DNA of 64,000 nucleotides from Pseudoscleropodium purum (GCA_963969395.1 OZ017799.1:10046501-10110500), one strand, 5' to 3'; shown: positions 13,419 through 25,245, numbered from the stretch's first letter. The notes: a model not told the origin generated them from the letters alone. Translations and numbers: made by a program.

Positions 13419-13697
13419 TTACCTTCTGTGCCTCTCGAGTCGGAAATCGCGGGTGACTTCAATCTTCTCGTACGTATCATCAGCAAGCTCGTCCATTGAG
13501 ATCGATTGATCCGTGAAGTTGCCACTTGAATCCATCAGCACCAGCGTCTCATAGGTCAGATCGATACCAGGTTCATAGTGAGTTTCACCATGCTTCAAAG
13601 TGATTGTGCCTCTGTTGGGATTGCCTGCAGTTTGCCTATCAAAAGTAACCGCTTCTCCCGCATTGTTCACAATCGGTACTCGAAGGTCCCGTCTCAT
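13419..13697 (-). CDS. Hypothetical 92-residue protein
   Basis: A minus-strand ORF with an ATG start directly preceded by an in-frame TAA, and a plausible start context. The product is hydrophilic and acidic in its second half, with many Thr, Asp and Glu residues and alternating polar/apolar stretches that suggest beta structure, and a basic C-terminus (ending ERHRR). Codon use is balanced. I do not recognise the family. It has no signal peptide or membrane helix. Without RNA evidence it could equally be the last exon of a longer or broken gene; upstream minus-strand sequence to about 14,230 is partly open but lacks an ATG-started partner. Confidence 0.35.
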   Translation of the reverse strand: MRRDLRVPIVNNAGEAVTFDRQTAGNPNRGTITLKHGETHYEPGIDLTYETLVLMDSSGNFTDQSISMDELADDTYEKIEVTRDFRLERHRR

Positions 13698-14225
13698 GGC
13701 TTAATTAATGTCCCACCAGATCCGATCCTGATGACCCATAACGTAGCTTGCATCAGTTTAATTTCTACCAATCGTCCACCACAAATCTTTCAAAAGTTAG
13801 CCACAGTCAAGTCACAAGGGGAAGGAACATATCTATCCTAACATATCTATCTCTGCTTCCCCGATTGCCATTCCCAGTTATACAGCTTGGCAACAGGGAA
13901 AATTTAACTTGTGCCACGAGCTAGTTTTCGATCCCTGTTGGCCGCTTTTTCCGTGATGTTCCTAGTGCAAAATCAGCTGAGAAGCTCCTCATATTCTCGT
14001 GACGAGAACAAGGAGAATCGCTCTTTGAGTGTTAGTACTTCTGCAGAGATATCCAGGACAAGAGCTGCCTGGGAGACACCCCTTGTCTGTTTGTTCTCCG
14101 GAGAGAACATAACACACCTGTGGTGTGCAGTACATTAGAGCTAGGGGGTGATCTGTATCACCTGGGCGGCACTCGTCCCGTCGCATCCCTTCAGAAACCG
14201 TGAAAGTGGTACCACACTTGATCGA

Positions 14226-14470
14226 AATCCCCACACTGACTCACAAATGTAATGGAAATCTAAACCATTGCAAAACTAGACAGTACAAATGCGCAGATTA
14301 AAAACATTGCAAAAGTGTTGCAGAACAAACGCAATTTATCGATGAAAGAGCTCATTGCAAATTACTAACAAGTAAACCTTCGCGAAAAGCATTGCAAATG
14401 GCCTCTCCTGTGGTAGTGTTGCAAGCACGAATTCCCCACACTGACTCGCAAATCTAGTGGAAATTGCATG
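14226..14470. repeat. Short direct repeat pair (~40 bp)
   Basis: The block CCCCACACTGACTC(A/G)CAAAT followed by a GGAAAT tail appears at about 14230 and again at about 14435, both in the plus orientation. The copies are about 85 percent alike by eye. Function unknown. Confidence 0.65.
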
Positions 14471-14759
14471 ATCAAACGGGCGGTATCTTACCTCAAACCC
14501 CTGGAGTGCTTGTCACCTACGCTAATTCAATTCGCAGACGTCGTATACATTCAGGCTTCAATCTCGAATTCCAGAACGTCTGAAATGGTAATCCGAATCA
14601 CACTTGAAGGGTCGAGTGGATGCAACTGAATGTCCAACCCGGGACACTGGCCGGTTCTCGGAATTACAGACAAGATGAAGTGCCCAGCAAGTGCTCAGAG
14701 AATCCTTTGTACAGACAATGTGAAGTTCCATGAGTATATTATTATGATTACCACCATTT

Positions 14760-14945
14760 CTTCAGTGTCTACCAAATTTACACAATTATATAATAATTTC
14801 GGTCTTCAGTGTCTGTACCATATTTTACATACATATAGTATAATATCGATCTTCAGTGTCTGTACTATATTTGCACAAATATAGTACGGACTACGGAGTA
14901 TAAGCTAGTATCTTCAGAGTCTGTAAGACTTCTGTTACTCTGTCC
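14760..14945. repeat. Imperfect tandem repeat, four units
   Basis: Units begin with CTTCAGTGTCTG or close variants at 14760, 14804, 14851 and 14912. Each is followed by AT-rich sequence containing ATATAGTA-like words. Unit length varies from 44 to 61 bases, so this is a decaying minisatellite. Confidence 0.7.
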
Positions 14946-16239
14946 CCTACTTAAACAATAATTTCACCGCGCTTTCAGTGTCGGATAGCGTGCCCCATAG
15001 CCGTTCAACGAGTATATTCGACTTGGTCGCGGAAAATATGGTAAGGTAGGGTCTCTGAGTACTCTCTGACAAGTTGGAACATGGAAGTGGCTAGGCATCT
15101 TACTCTTCAAGACACTTACGAAAATTCTGCAGCCTTTTCCTCGAACTCAAGGAGTCGGTCGCGGAGCTAGTGCTTGACTATCATGTTGCTCAAAACGAGA
15201 AACTTAGATTCGGTGGTGGGTGCAGCAGCCATACGAGGTGCGAATGTCGGCAGGGGAGTTGCTGCGAGGTTCCGATGATGGTGAAGACAGTCTTCAGACT
15301 TTAGTGCGCGTTTTTTCTTTGGTAATGCTTAGTTATCATCAACAGCCCTTGCCTCTACTTTGCACAGCACTCTCTCGCTACAGAAGCATTGATCCGTTTC
15401 ACTCTAGAATCGCAGCTTCTCTAGGGTACACTAAGTTTCCACGAGAAGCTCGAATTTGTGGAGCTCTGAGTTCTTTGGAGGTTTGCGTGGTGGTGGTTGC
15501 GTTGCTCGGGCATCCTCTGTCGGTACGTGATGGTTGTGTTGCTCGGATACTAAGTGTTGGGTTTGGAATCGTCACTGTTGATTTCGGGTGGTTGTTTCGG
15601 TCTGATAAGATATTAGTGACATTCATGAATTTTTCTGCCTGCTAGGAAGTGAGAGGAAATGTTATTTCCAGCTTGTCCATGTCACTGTTTGGTAATACAA
15701 GGAAGTGCATTTCTCAGTATATAATGGTTGATTTTAGTGTGATCTGTGGTATTTATACGTTCGATTGTGGTAGATGAGGAGTCAATCCAGTGTCAAAAAT
15801 TTACGAAATTTAGGGGTTGGATTACAAATGAATTCGCTAATCCAAAAAGTGTAATTTAAAAAAAAAAATTCAATCACCAAGAAATAGGACCAGAAAAGGT
15901 GTTGCTTTTGGGTGTTTCTACCTTAGTACTTGTAGCTGTCACGCTCGGGAATTTGAAGGTTTAGGGGTTAACAGCACATGCATGGAGTTGATTAAGCACT
16001 CTTCATTTTCAAATCTATCTGGCCAGAAATCATTATTTTCGATTGAAATGAATGGATGCTTCTCAGTTCTCACATGCTGGCTAGGCTCATCACATCCCGC
16101 AGTTCGTCTCAGCAACAGTAATGTCTAGCTTCTGATCGAGAGCCTGTTGTGTGCCGAAGCATTGCAGACTCGTGCTGAACGTTCATGCGTACTGCGCTTT
16201 GTGAATGGTGGCCACAGCGCAAACAGTTACACTTCGAAG

Positions 16240-16412
16240 GTAATCACCTCCTATTAAACTTAACTTGAACGAGTTCATGCTACCTAGCTCCGATCTCACT
16301 TCATTGTTTTCTTTCAATAATTTCAATTCCTTTCGAAATACTCTCTTCGATCTATATTTCCGAATGATTGCATTGTTGCACTAACCTAATTAGAGTGGTA
16401 GCTCATTTGCAG
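16240..16412 (+). other. Probable 5'-UTR intron of the 3-TM gene
   Basis: A donor (AAG followed by GTAATC) at 16240 and an acceptor (TTTGCAG) ending at 16412 fit a 173-base intron in the leader of the gene whose ATG is at 16457. The flanking sequence is mid-GC, as expected of a leader. RNA would settle it. Confidence 0.5.
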
Positions 16413-16456
16413 GTTCAAATCTTCAGGACCAGGACTCACCAATTTCCAAGGTTCAA

Positions 16457-18013
16457 ATGGCCAATGAACAGCCTCCACATCCAAACGTAAGCTCGGATTC
16501 CGGAAGCCCTACTGAAGTCTCAGCACTTATAAGCAAACATCAAATGTCCTCCAACCGGAGGATGGAAATTGACCTAAACCCTGAACTCAAGTTACACTTA
16601 GAGGAGTGGGGGCAGCAGTTGAAGGAGGACCTGCTCAAAATCGAGACCTACCGAAACCGCGGTATTGCTGCCAAGGCGGGGTTGTACCAACATATGAGCT
16701 TCTACATCCTGTTCCAAGGAGTGGTGTTCGGGGCTCTGTCGAACGGGAAGAAGCTCACTTGCGAAGCCTCCTTGTTCCCGGCCTCGTTGTCCTTCCTGAC
16801 CTCCGTCGCCACCGCCGTCAGCGTCCACTCCAAGTTGGGCTACTACGAGATTGAGAAATTGAAGTTCATCAAGGCTGAAGGATTAGCAAAGGTAACAAAC
16901 AGCCTGCCTGTCTGTTTGTCCCTTTGAACCTTTCTCTCATTTCCTTTCTAGACAGTGCAAGCTCAAGTTGGTCTCCAGGTCCGATCTTTTCTTACTTTGA
17001 AGAAAACATACACATATGTTCGAAATGGTGCACACCAAAGGAGACGAGTTAGCCCTCCTGTCCATAGTGTCTGGGTTCCCGTGAGCTTTAATGTAAGGCC
17101 TCCGTTCCATTCACTATATAAGCAAACATTGAATATTTCCCTACAACAATCTAGAAATTAAATTGCACCATTTCAGTGTTCGACTACAAAATAGTTGCCT
17201 AAAGAACAAATGTCAGTAGATCAGGTATTCTCACACTTACCACAATTCAAAGCTCACATTTATGCCTCTAATGTACTCTAAACTATGGTTAATGGAGACA
17301 AATGCGTTTGAATTGTACTATCGCCAAGCACAATAGCACTTGAAAAATAGGCTAGGGTGTACTTTAGATTGACTTTGAAAGTGGGGTGAAATTTTTTCAA
17401 ATTTTTGAGGTATTTCAATCCATAGTATCATCGGACATTCTTAATTCTTACCCAGCATGAATTGCAAGGAAAGGTCGGTAGTGTTATCTCAGTGACCTAT
17501 ATCAGAGAGGGATAAAATAACAAGAGAGATGCGCAACTAGATGTTCAATTCAGTACTAACATTGCCGCTTTCTCCAAGTTGGATAAAGAGGTGCCTCACA
17601 AGTTAACACTGAAAGACTCTAGTTTTCAATTCAAAATTTCCGCTTGAACAATATGAAATGCATCGGCATCGTTGCCAGACAAATGAAACCAAACATCAAT
17701 TGTTGACAAAAGTAATTTGACTGATCCTTAACTTGTTTTCTTGCAGAATTTGGTCAACAAAATTAATAAATTAAGGAACGTCGGGAATGAATTCAAGTTC
17801 GAAGATGTCGATGATTCCCAAACTTCCAGCCAGAAGAAACAACAGGATGAAGCAATCTCTCAAAGAAGGTTCTACTGGGCTGTAATGTTTTTCCTTCTTC
17901 TCTTCTCCACAATAATCTTGGCCTCCTGTATCTTCGTCCCATGTTTCGATATTGAAAAACAAAAACTAAGATTGTGTGCTCTACACAAATGTCTGGAGTT
18001 TGCATTACACTAG
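16457..18013 (+). CDS. Small plant membrane protein, three predicted TM helices
   Basis: Two exons: 16457-16891 (145 codons) and 17747-18013 (88 codons plus stop), joined in phase 0 across an 855-base GT-AG intron, giving 233 residues. The start ATG has a good context (TTCAAATGGCC). The first ~40 residues are polar and probably disordered; residues ~43-75 are an amphipathic, charged segment. Hydrophobic segments lie at ~78-95 and ~105-125 with a short Cys-containing loop between them. A charged linker (~127-185) is followed by a strong C-terminal helix at ~188-210 and a short Cys-containing tail. The two central helices after a charged helix resemble in outline the 2-TM SLATT/DUF4231 type, but I see no diagnostic motif, so this is only a structural analogy. 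I do not recognise a named family. The gene stands alone. Confidence 0.8.
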
Positions 18014-18599
18014 CTGGTCACACAGTGACTGACTCTCAACAGTCTATGTGAACTAAACTAGATCAAGATTGTCAATTCTTGGAGATTTATGGCTCTTTCA
18101 ATGAGTGGGAAAGATGGGGTCATGACTTTAAATCATCCTCCCTTTTTCATATATGTTTTGCCACATGATAAGAACAAGAGAGATAGGGTTGTGAAAAACA
18201 AACAATGATGAATTTTGTGAACGCATTGGTGTGAATAGCTTAGAAAGAAGAATTATTGTTTGTTGGGGATAGTTTTGTGATTGGTATCACATGGAGTTAG
18301 ATACATAGTGAGTGTTTCCATAGTCTATGTCTCTTGTCAAAGATAGATTCAATACCGTAGAGAAATATACTTAGGAGTTTGTTATTTCTAAGACTTCTAG
18401 CAAGTGTATGTCTAGGTAAAGGGAGAGAGAAAGAAGGACAAATATGTGATAGACAAGGGTTTAGGGTAGAACTATAATCCTCATGCAGTCGGTTTTTGTA
18501 GTGTGCTATTATAAATGAAGTCAATGCACTGTTATTTTAACTTAGTTATTATGTACAACTGTATTCCTTGATGTAATGGGTTATCTAACTTATTTATAT

Positions 18600-20560
18600 A
18601 TCCATATTCTTAGTAAAATGTATTGGCTTTGGACCAAAAGGGATGAGGCTTTGTACATCAAGAAAAGATATTGTGAGGAAATTTGAGTATATACCTTAGT
18701 TGAAAACTAGGCCACTTCCAAAGAATTAAAAAATAGAAAGACACTGTCTATTTTGGTTTATTCATTTCATGTTTCTAGTGCTTTAAAGACATTTTAACTT
18801 CTTATTGCATAGTTACTTGTTATTGTCACTATGGCAAGGTACAAAGAAGGTGCTTCTTTTTCAAAATTTGAGATGGTTACAAATACAACCCTTTCAATTC
18901 ACCACACTTATGTTTGAGAGGAATTTTTTTATTACCTCCACTAAACCATGTGTAAAGAAGCATTTGTCCACAATCCATGTTTTCAAATTGGTTGAAGTTT
19001 ATAGGATATTTCAATAAACTATTGCAATTAAAATGTACATAATAATGCCCTATACTTGAGTCAAGTTTGTTAAAAAATAATTAAATATGGCTTGTAATGA
19101 AATTTTCAAAAATTACAACACAACATAATTGAATAGTGTAGAAAATATTCATAGAATAATTTGAATTTTCAAAAAAAAAAAATGAAAAAAAAATGAAAAA
19201 TAATATACATACAAAGATGATTGCTTTATAAATGTAAAATATTCATAGAATATATAAGCTTGCGGAGCTATCTAGTCCTTTCCCCTTCCTTGAAGAGAGC
19301 CCCCGTTCATCAAAAGGGATTGAAACTTATTAGTCTATTTGCTAACTTACTAAATTGTATGAAACTTGTTGCTAAAGGTCACAAAAGATTTGATAAAGTG
19401 TGAGTATTGATATAAATGCCAAAGGTCATGAATTATTCCACATCTTGTGAAATGAAATTTCAAAAATTCTAAATCCAATTAATGAAAAAAAAAATCAATC
19501 CAAAAGGAAATGATTCGTATGGGGACTATCCCCATCGTTTAGTTAAAAATGTTATGAAGAAGGTATCTGCACCTAAAACAAACACTTTTTTTAAACCATC
19601 AATTTTGAAGGCAATTCAAGAAAGTTATCATATCACAATTTTAGCAAATGAAAACAAAAGTCAATACAATTTAGTTTGAGAATTTTAAAGGTCTCTATAA
19701 ATGTACTACAAAATTTTCAAAATTGATGCCATGAGAAACACTTATTATTGACACAAGACTACCCTTCATCAAACATCTTTGAAGTATTAAATGCTTCAAC
19801 TCTTATTGGTTGCATCTAATAACTTTTCAACGTCCATTAGTTTAAAAACTAGTATCAAGTTTGAGCAAATGCTTCATCATATTTGGATCAATGAGTGGTT
19901 GTAAAGAATTCTATTTTAACTAGTGGCAAAGTACTTGTGTTGCAAAAGGGTGAAGATGCCTTAAAGCAACTCCACTACATTACACCAAATAAACTTCAAG
20001 CTTGTTAGAATGGCAAGTACATGGTTTGTGGGCTAGAATTGGAGGTCTAGCTATACATTGAACACACTTGTGTTTTTTAAGGGATGACTTTCCTATCTTG
20101 ATGCTCATCCAAAATCTATCCATTTGCTAGGGCCAACAACTTATACACTTATTCTATTAGTCCATTTTTATTGATTAGCACATTTCTTGTAAACTACAAT
20201 AAAGAAGTGCCACAATGCTCAAGGGAGGCAATGAAGCAATATGAATTGTTCTATGTTGTTATAGACTCTATTAACCCTACCTTCTAATAAAATCTATTTT
20301 GTTGGCACTTCATTTCATTGGGACACTATGGTAATTGTATAAATTTTGCCTCTTATTTAGTGTCAATTCACCAATATTAAAAGTCTAGACTGCAAGAGAT
20401 GTTTTTAGGCTAGGGAGGATTGATCCCCTTATTGCCCCATCCAAGGATAAATGTAAAAATTTTCCCTTATTTTGTGCCTTATAAATTCTTAGTTCTTAGT
20501 ATCAAAAATTCTATAAATGATGTTATTACTTTGTATTTGCTAATTTTGAAAATAGTGCAC
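18600..20560. other. AT-rich intergenic block
   Basis: Downstream of the membrane-protein gene the sequence becomes AT-rich. ORFs at 18805-19017 and 19482-19679 are short and without recognisable domains; the second has somewhat mixed codons and could be a relic. No RNA gene or complete transposon is seen. Confidence 0.5.
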
Positions 20561-20640
20561 CTATACTAAAATTGTCACACATACAAATAGTGAGGATACT
20601 ATAAATCTATGTATGGTAGAAGAACCTACTGTAAACAACA

Positions 20641-20830
20641 ATTGAATGCACTATTTACTAAAAAAGATTCTTTGTTTGTACCTTCTCGTCCACTCATCTC
20701 TCTTCCTTCTTGGCTTAGGGTGAAGTGCCAAAGCTATTTGCAATAAGTGAGTCTATAAGACTGAAATGGATCCGGATGAAATATTCATATTTATATTGAA
20801 TAAAATGATTATTCATTCTTAAAAATAAAT
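20641..20830 (+). repeat. Dispersed repeat family R2, copy 1
   Basis: About 190 bases matching 30905-31095 on the opposite strand at roughly 80 percent by eye. Shared landmarks are TTTGTTTGTACCTT, GTCCACTCATCTCTCTTCC, GCTTAGGG, AAGTCTATAAGACT-like sequence and TTTATATTGAATAAAAT. There is no coding potential. It is probably a fragment of an unclassified element; copy 2 lies next to R1 and M1 copies. Confidence 0.75.
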
Positions 20831-21098
20831 AATTTGTTGTTGTTGTTTTCATCCTCGTCCTATGATTGCACACCAATTAACCTCAATTTCTCAACGAATT
20901 TCCCATATCCTAAAAATTATCACAAATAGGTACTTCTACCTTACCGTGTACATTAATAGAAATCAGACCGTCCCTCACTTATTGGCACGCATACAGCGGC
21001 CCAGTACTTATGCCCCCCGTCGTCGTCGCCGAAGCTTCTCCGCTTGTCTGCAACAGTCCCTGAGTCCCTGACTGCTCCCTTGCAACTTCCAGCCAACA

Positions 21099-21290
21099 AT
21101 GGCGACAATCAATCCCCCTTCTTCACACTTCCCCGTCACTTCCTTCCACGCGCACCCCATCTCTCCGACACACCATTTCGCCTTTCCTCCAATCTCACAA
21201 CTAACATTTCTCTCGGAACGCACGGAACACAATCTATCGCAAACCCAAGTTCGCGCATCATTCTCATCTCATCGATCAGTAATTTTCTAG
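21099..21290 (+). promoter_or_regulatory. Upstream ORF (63 codons) of the PLAC8 gene
   Basis: A 63-codon ORF begins at an ATG in strong plant context (CAACAATGGCG) and ends with TAG at 21288-21290, only 24 bases before the main ATG at 21315. If the transcript starts upstream of 21099, this ORF would be met first by ribosomes and could reduce or condition translation of the main frame. The peptide is rich in Ser, His, Pro and Phe. The alternative is that transcription starts inside or after it; no TATA box decides this. Confidence 0.4.
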
Positions 21291-21314
21291 GTTTCGTGAC
21301 GTGAAGGATTGGCG

Positions 21315-21878
21315 ATGGGGGTTTACGACCAAGGCGCGAGCAATTCGCCTCCAGAGCCCGTGATCGGGCACCCTATGTACCCCCCTCTTTACAATCAAGC
21401 AAACTACGAGCAGCAGCAGCAGCAGCAGCAGAGTCCTACCCCCGCAGTGTTATACCCGGAGTCGTACAACACGGAAGAATGGACCACCAAGCTGTGCGGC
21501 TGCTGCAGCGACTGCGACGTCTGCTGCCAAACCTGTTGCTGCCCGTGCATTTCCTTTGGCCAGATCGCGGAGATCGTGGACGAAGGTCAGACGTCGTGCG
21601 CGGTGCAGGCGACGATCTTCGGACTGCTCTGTCCTGTCGGGATCCCGTGTGTGTATTCGTTCATGTGGCGGCAGAAGCTGAGGCGCAAGTTTCGGCTGGA
21701 GAAGGGGGCTTGCGGGGATTTCTGCGTGCACTGCTGTTGTATGTCGTGTGCGCTGTGTCAGGAGCATCGGGAGTTGCAGAGGCGAGGCTTGGATCCGTCC
21801 TTGGGGTGGAAGGTGGCAAAACAGCACTTGGGGAGGACCATGGACGTGCCCACGCCTCAGGGCGGCATGCAGCGGTAA
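21315..21878 (+). CDS. PLAC8-family Cys-rich protein (PCR/CNR-like)
   Basis: A single-exon frame of 187 residues from the ATG at 21315. An in-frame TTG six bases earlier is not a likely start. The N-terminal ~55 residues are Pro/Gln/Tyr-rich with a run of seven Gln encoded by CAG repeats. The PLAC8 domain follows (residues ~56-165): Trp-Thr-Thr-Lys-Leu-Cys-Gly-Cys-Cys, then the hallmark CCxxxxCPC-type motif at 70-78, directly followed by FGQIAEIVDEG. A hydrophobic segment lies at ~96-117, a basic stretch at ~119-127 and a second Cys cluster at 133-148. The domain ends with a conserved GLDPSLGW. Plant members include cadmium-resistance and fruit-weight/cell-number proteins and are plasma-membrane proteins linked to metal export or organ size. 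The exact role here cannot be read from sequence. Absence of introns is unusual, because many plant members are split. Confidence 0.93.
   Translation: MGVYDQGASNSPPEPVIGHPMYPPLYNQANYEQQQQQQQSPTPAVLYPESYNTEEWTTKLCGCCSDCDVCCQTCCCPCISFGQIAEIVDEGQTSCAVQATIFGLLCPVGIPCVYSFMWRQKLRRKFRLEKGACGDFCVHCCCMSCALCQEHRELQRRGLDPSLGWKVAKQHLGRTMDVPTPQGGMQR
21413..21432 (+). repeat. CAG repeat coding polyglutamine
   Basis: Consecutive CAG codons inside the PLAC8 gene encode seven Gln residues in its disordered N-terminus (residues 33-39). It is pure CAG and so probably length-variable between individuals. Confidence 0.9.
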
Positions 21879-21940
21879 CTCATGGCACCCGATCCACTCA
21901 TTTTTCGGGTTGCTGCAAGGGTAGGGGTTGCGTGAGGACG

Positions 21941-22253
21941 CTTTGTATAGAGATTTTAGGGTTAGCGGAGTGCGCGTTCTTTGAGTTTTAGGATTGGCAT
22001 TCTTGAGTTACATTGAAAGGTAGCGGATACTGTTTGCCAGAGTTGAAGCATTTTTATTATATGTAGGAGTGTGATTTGGGGGAGATCAGTGTAGATCGGC
22101 ACTGGAGAGATCTTTTGCGTATAGCAATTTTAGGTTTAGCAGAGTACGCGTTCCTTGAGTTTGTAGGATTTGCATTATTGACATACACAGCAAGGTAGCG
22201 CATACTGTGTGCGTGAGTTTAAGCTTTTTTTACATGTTTTTTGGGGAGATCAT
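21941..22253. repeat. Diverged tandem duplication in PLAC8 3' region
   Basis: The segment 21941-22090 is repeated at 22113-22253. Both copies contain, in order, TTTTAGG(G/T)TTAGC, GCGTTC(T/C)TTGAGTTT, AAGGTAGCG(G/C)ATACTGT and GGGGAGATCA. Identity is about 75 percent by eye. It starts some 60 bases after the stop codon and probably lengthens the 3' UTR. Confidence 0.7.
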
Positions 22254-22914
22254 TAGGAGAGTTCTTTGGGCTTAAGAGACAAATGTACGAATTTGTGTTG
22301 GAATTTCAAATTGGGAGCTTGTAGTCACGTACAAGTCAAAGGAGACAACTCGTTTTCATTCGAAGATCCGTGGCCATGGACATTTAGCCAAGTCATGCCT
22401 AATTACACCACTTGTTAGTAAGTCCCACCCCTCCTGGACAGTATGAACTAAATAACTAGAAAATAAAGCTTTGTTATTCTCATAACAAGGCGAGGGATGT
22501 TATTCCACACTGAGGTTGTATTTTCACAGTTCTCGACATAACCTCAAGATTTGGATCCCCTTTTACTCAAGGAGCTCATTTCAGTGAAGGAGGATAATTT
22601 AATGAGTTCTAATCATCCTCTCCTCATCCAATGCTTGGTTACCACCTGTTTAGAAATTGGGTGCGTTGAGGTAATGCTTCATGTAATGTAGAGTGTACTT
22701 TTTCTGTCACTTTGCATTCTAACCAATATGTATTAGTGTGGTTTCATTGGCAGATTACTCGATGGAGCTCACTCAGGGTAGGGAGGGAGGGAAAGTCTCT
22801 TGAGATCAGGCCTAATTTTGATCACTCCGAAATTTCTTGTGCAATCATTAATAGTAAGAGGTTGTTGACAGTACTCAACCCCATTCATGCAAAGATCAGT
22901 GGCCATCGGCAATT

Positions 22915-23290
22915 TTAACTAAGTGTATGTCTTCCATTCAACCAGCTACTCGAATCAAGCTCAAGTGTAATTTGAAGAGATGAAGTGGTGTCGGCAACAG
23001 GCTTCAGGGGTCTTGCTTTAAAGGTTTCAGTATCTTGTACCTCTACAGTTGCTGCTTTCTTGTTAATCAGTTTCCTGTACTCTTTCGTGAGAGCACGCCG
23101 ATCATCTGATCGAGGGCTTTGGAGTTCGGAGTTTGTTCGGTTCTTGTGACTTTGGTTTATCAAGGTTTAGAGAGTTTTGTTGTTGCTCTTGTGGAGTGCT
23201 ATTGATGGATAGATTGTCTCAGATTGTCTCAGATTGCAAAATTATTGCCAGTGACCTCACTGTCCATCGAAGTGATGTTGGATATTAAGA
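22915..23290 (-). pseudogene. Possible decayed coding fragment, unrecognised
   Basis: On the minus strand, 23163-22915 is open and reads as a Lys/Glu-rich, helix-like protein end with a stop. Upstream (about 23270-23080) a different frame reads as a Gln/Ser/Pro-rich segment that would join it only after a frameshift, and this frame also carries a TGA. No ATG opens the frame. This looks like a relic of a low-complexity protein gene, but I cannot name it, and chance openness is possible. Confidence 0.25.
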
Positions 23291-23299
23291 GTTTTATGA

Positions 23300-25240
23300 C
23301 ACTATTGGATGTGCCTCTAGAAGGAAACGGAAAATTTCAGAAAGGTTGCTAGTAGTTGAGTTTTTAACTGCCCGTACGAGGGAACTATCTCATAGAATCT
23401 CACTCTAGAATCAAACAATGCTCAGTGCGCACACACAAGTTCCATGCTTTCCTGGATTCTCTTAGTTTCCATCCACATGGAAGTGGCAAGCATTAACCCC
23501 GTGGACACTAAGTGTTTGATGGATGAGAGAGAATTCTCCTATATAGGATAGAAGTGCAACTATTCATCCTAGGAGTTTTGTTGTGAAAAGGGAACATTTT
23601 TTACAATAGTTTGACTTTCAATGAATACTTTTTCATTTTTTTTAAGCAATTCCCATGGTACTAGAAAATGATGATTTCTTTTGAGATCAGCTTGTCTTTG
23701 TAGGGTTAATTTCATGTAACCTTGAAACAAGGGGCTAGTTATTGTAAAAATCATACTTTTTGATATTGTGTTAATTTTTTTGCTTAAAAAATCCAAAAGC
23801 ACTTATTGGAGGTCAAACTATTGTGTAACATCTTGCCTTTTTGCACAAATTTGAAGGATGAATACTTGTTCTTTTGTTTTAAATAGAAGGATTCTTTGTC
23901 ATCCATTTGCTACTTTTTTTACCTTAGCTTCTTTGTATATTACTTTGAGTGGCAAGACTTGTCACTAAGATAGTCAATTAAAAATGTCCAACTTGTGCAT
24001 TCTTCATTTGTACATGAACTTTTGAAAGTGGCATCCATTGGCCAATTTTTTGACTTCAACATCCTTGTGAGGTTAATATATTCAAATGTCCAATCAATCC
24101 ATTCAAATTATCTTTCAACGTAATATCATAAGTGTTCTTAAAGGATAGAATATTCAACCTATCCAATGTGTATAGCTTGAACATGAGAACCTAGGGATGA
24201 TTTTGGATATATTTGAGAATTCTCATTTTGAATCATATAATCTATTTGTGAGGTGTTGACATAATGTATGCTAAGATGTAATAGTATTGTCTTTCAATAG
24301 CCAATAAGACCAATGAACTCTTAAAAAATAAATTTAATAAAAAAAACCATACTTTGATGCATGCTTGGACAACTTTATAAGTGGAGTACATTCCTTGTAT
24401 CTAGATGTATCTATAACTATGTTCCAAAGTATCAACAATTTTTAATTTTGAAGCCTTATTAGACTATAATAACTACTTGAAAATTTTTGAATTTGTTTTA
24501 ACAAATAAAAATCACATGCCTTCTAAAGATTGCAAAACATATATTCCTTAATAAAAATTTGAAGTTAACATGAATTTTTTGTGAAAACTTGAAGAAAATT
24601 CATAATAAATTCAAAAAGATTGACAATTTGAAAATCTAAATGTGGGTATACATTATAGTAAGAAGATTATGTTAAAAATGTATTGTTAAATTTAAAAAAT
24701 GAGTAGGCCATGCTCAATGGGTAAATCTTCTGTTAAATTGTGGTGTGTAGAGAGCTTGCCACTACAATTTGATTTGGGCTACTCTACATGTCAAGTGTTT
24801 GTAAGGCTTGCTATAACAACAATGTGCATGAAGGGGGCCATACGCATGGCAAGGAGGGCATATGGCCTCTACTAAAGGTTGAGAAAGTTATGTAGTCTAT
24901 TAGATTGAATTTAGTATGATGTGGCAAAATCATAAGCAATATATCAACAAAAAAGAACAAATAAAATCATTGTCATGAACACAATTGTAATGCATTGTAA
25001 AATTGAAATCATGCTTTTGTCATTAGGAGAACACAAATTATAAAGCATAATTCTATTTTTTTCAAAATTAAAGTGTCATTCTATGAATCTATAAATTTGT
25101 ACTATCAAATTCTGAATTCTAGAATTGAATATCTTTTCAATTTTGCTCCAAAGGTCTCCACATCTACTTCAGCAAGCTTTCAAAAAAAAATTGTATTCCT
25201 TCATTGTATTTCTAAAGTGGGTACCCTAAAACCGCTATTG
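23300..25240. other. AT-rich intergenic block
   Basis: About 1.9 kb of AT-rich DNA with only short, domain-free ORFs. I see no RNA gene or transposon ends here; R1 and inverted-repeat copies begin immediately to the right. Confidence 0.5.
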
Positions 25241-25245
25241 TTTGC

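Noticed and set aside
15183..15278. Short ATG frame resembling an N-terminal organelle targeting peptide (MLLKTRNLDSVV...)
   Set aside because: It stops after 31 codons and no downstream exon could be joined; possible donor sites exist but nothing supports a gene.
15220..15645. 141-codon open frame
   Set aside because: It begins at GTG, several frames are open over the same interval, and the product has no recognisable features.
16398..16432. tRNA-like boxes (TAGAGTGGTAGC and GGTTCAAATC)
   Set aside because: The two boxes are only about 20 bases apart, too close for a tRNA, and the second lies at the leader-intron acceptor.
21450..21991. 125- and 170-codon ORFs over the PLAC8 gene
   Set aside because: Other-frame readings of the Cys-rich exon; only the 21315 frame contains the PLAC8 motifs.
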